This document shows positions 62,602-64,000 of a stretch of 64,000 bases of DNA, piece after piece (position 1 is the first letter of the stretch; each line of letters begins with the position of its first letter). The notes under the pieces were generated by a model. The model saw only the letters and a program-made list of their open reading frames with translations. It was not told the origin of the DNA and made no database searches. This DNA comes from Globisporangium splendens (taxonomy: Eukaryota > Oomycota > Peronosporomycetes > Pythiales > Pythiaceae): contig VFIW01000048.1 of NCBI GenBank assembly GCA_006386115.1, positions 286,007 to 350,006 on the forward strand, read 5' to 3'. The position numbers and the translations under genes were made by a program.

Positions 62602-64000
62602 TCACGGAAATTGTCCCGTGCGACGCAGACTGTCGAACATCTTCTGGAGCGAGTGCACGCGGTTGTACGCTTCAAACGCCGCTCGGAAGCCGTCGCCGTA
62701 CACAGGCGTCTGGTCATTCTCAATCTGCATCACGAGGAATTGACGGAGTCGCGCTGGGAACGAGGCTTTCATCTTTGGGTTCGTCTCGTCTTCTTCGATC
62801 AGTTGCTTATACTTGAGGTAGAGATAGCTCATCAGTTGGCACATGCCTTCTTCGACCATCATCGGGATGTGATCTGGGAAGTCATCACTCAGCTTGATGA
62901 ACGAGTGGGTCGCTTCGTGGGCAAGCACCTGAGCTGTCAGGTCGTATGGAAGACCATGCAGAATCAAGATCGCATTTACGGAACGGTTCTGCGCAGACAC
63001 AGAGAGAATCGCATCAGCTTTTGATGCATAGCGAGTGACTTAGATAGAACCACATACCTTTTCAACGGAGACAACTTCGGGACCACGGCTGCGTCCACGA
63101 CGCATCATATGCTTCACTTGTGTGATCTTCAGAGATAAAGAGGTAACAAAGCTCAAGCGTTAGCGAAAAACGGACTAAAGGGGAAGCTTGCACGAGACAC
63201 AGCATTCAGCACACCTCCGACAAGCAAAGACCGCGCGTAACGTGGCCGATCACTGGTTTGTTGCTGCTGTGGTCATGCGACTTGCGATTCAAGGTGTGGC
63301 AGTGCTCATTCAGCACTTGCGACTCAACCAAGTAGACTGGCAGCTAGACGCATATTCCCAAACGTGCGTGGCGAGGCGGTTAGATTTGGAGTTCAGTAAA
63401 TGCATTTGGTTCCAAAAGAATCTACCTTGGGCAGTCGAATGCCGATCGATTCCATAAACTCCCACACTTCAGTCACCACGCCTTTTACCTGGTTTCGTTT
63501 TCATTGATGATACAGCACAATCATGCAATGTCACTCTCGAGTTTCACTCGGTAGCCTGACATAGTAGCAAAGTAAAGCCACCCACCTCGATTGTGTCCAG
63601 CACAACCAGCATCGAGCAATCGTGGCACACCTTTCGGCCGTCACTGAGCACATCAAACTTTTTGTTTGCAGCAAGTGGCTGCAGAACGGCACGACACAAC
63701 AAAGCGTCAAGAAATATACCACACAGCAACAGCGAAATACAGTTGATGCTCCTCCTCACCTCAATGCGCTGGCAACTGCAGCAACGATCGCGGTTGTCGT
63801 GGGTCGGGCAATAGCGCATGTTCCAGAATGGCACTTCCTTGTACGCAATGCTTTTGCCGTCTGGCTTGAACGGGATGTAGTTATCGCACACCTCACATCT
63901 ACGATTACAGTGTCAGTAGCCATCCTACACCAGGAGATTGCAGCGAAGCATATGGCAGCACGCTGTGTGGCATCGTACCGTGGGTTATACAGCAGCTTGA
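62602..64000 (-). CDS. DA1-like LIM-domain zinc peptidase (5' end beyond the window)
   Basis: Six exons are visible: from beyond 64000 to 63979, then 63760-63898, 63586-63678, 63426-63488, 63058-63126 and 62602-62988. All junctions are GT-AG and in phase. The LIM-type zinc region reads RCEVCDNYIPF, YKEVPFWNMRYCPTHDNRDR and CCSCQRIE, then DGRKVCHDC. The DA1-like peptidase domain has VNAILILHGLPYDLTAQVLA, the zinc-binding AHEATHSF and downstream VEEGMCQLMSYLYL. This follows plant DA1/DAR proteins, ubiquitin-activated peptidases that limit organ growth. HEATH satisfies HExxH, so it is presumably active. The N-terminal part (possibly ubiquitin-interacting motifs) is outside the window. Confidence 0.87.

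Noticed and set aside
1..64000. CRISPR arrays, operons, prokaryotic promoters, tRNA or rRNA genes
   Set aside because: The window is eukaryotic by its introns and gene set. No array-like repeats were seen and no cloverleaf-type sequence was convincing by eye; a tRNAscan or Rfam run was not possible here.

Overview
This is a eukaryotic, gene-dense window that most likely comes from an oomycete (water mould). The signs are short GT-AG introns (mostly 67-105 bp, many with GTACGT donors), Inr-FPR type oomycete core promoters (TCATT...AATTTGCC) close to several start codons, a folate-biopterin transporter, ankyrin/TKL kinases, secreted papain-like proteases, a Ty3/gypsy chromovirus, and a cilia/flagella gene (CFAP96) that fits zoospores. 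The species cannot be named from the sequence alone. All functional calls come from recognising motifs by eye; no search was run.

Layout. 1-4.4 kb: right-hand part of a Ty3/gypsy chromovirus with a long open pol ORF, and its 3' LTR. 4.6-17.3 kb: housekeeping genes, namely a small LRR protein, an SfsA homologue, Nup160, SFT2, a Pkr1-like V-ATPase assembly factor and a BAP31-like ER protein. 18.7-25.8 kb: a 1675-residue protein with about 20 ankyrin repeats, a pseudokinase and an active-looking kinase, followed by a folate-biopterin transporter; a 116 bp direct repeat flanks the kinase gene. 26.3-38.6 kb: an accessory block. Two papain-family protease genes sit head to head on a nearly perfect 1.64 kb inverted repeat. 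Next comes a gene with four FAR1/WRKY-GCM1-like zinc domains and no transposase, then a third, mosaic protease gene.

39.3-55.9 kb: TIM21, IFRD, a GH1 beta-glucosidase, CFAP96, a secreted 5'-nucleotidase, a second GH1 whose acid/base glutamate is replaced by glycine, and RFC2. 56.2-64 kb: a ZC3HC1-like zinc-finger gene, RPL4, an unrecognised zinc-motif gene interrupted by one stop codon, and the 3' part of a DA1-like LIM peptidase gene running off the right edge.

The conserved genes are single copy and intron-rich or intronless as usual. The accessory genes (proteases, glucosidases, zinc-domain gene, ankyrin kinase) show duplication, inversion and apparent gene conversion. The strongest candidates for new biology are the ankyrin-pseudokinase-kinase protein, the palindromic protease pair with its converted third copy, the GH1 paralogue lacking its acid/base, and the tandem FAR1-like protein.
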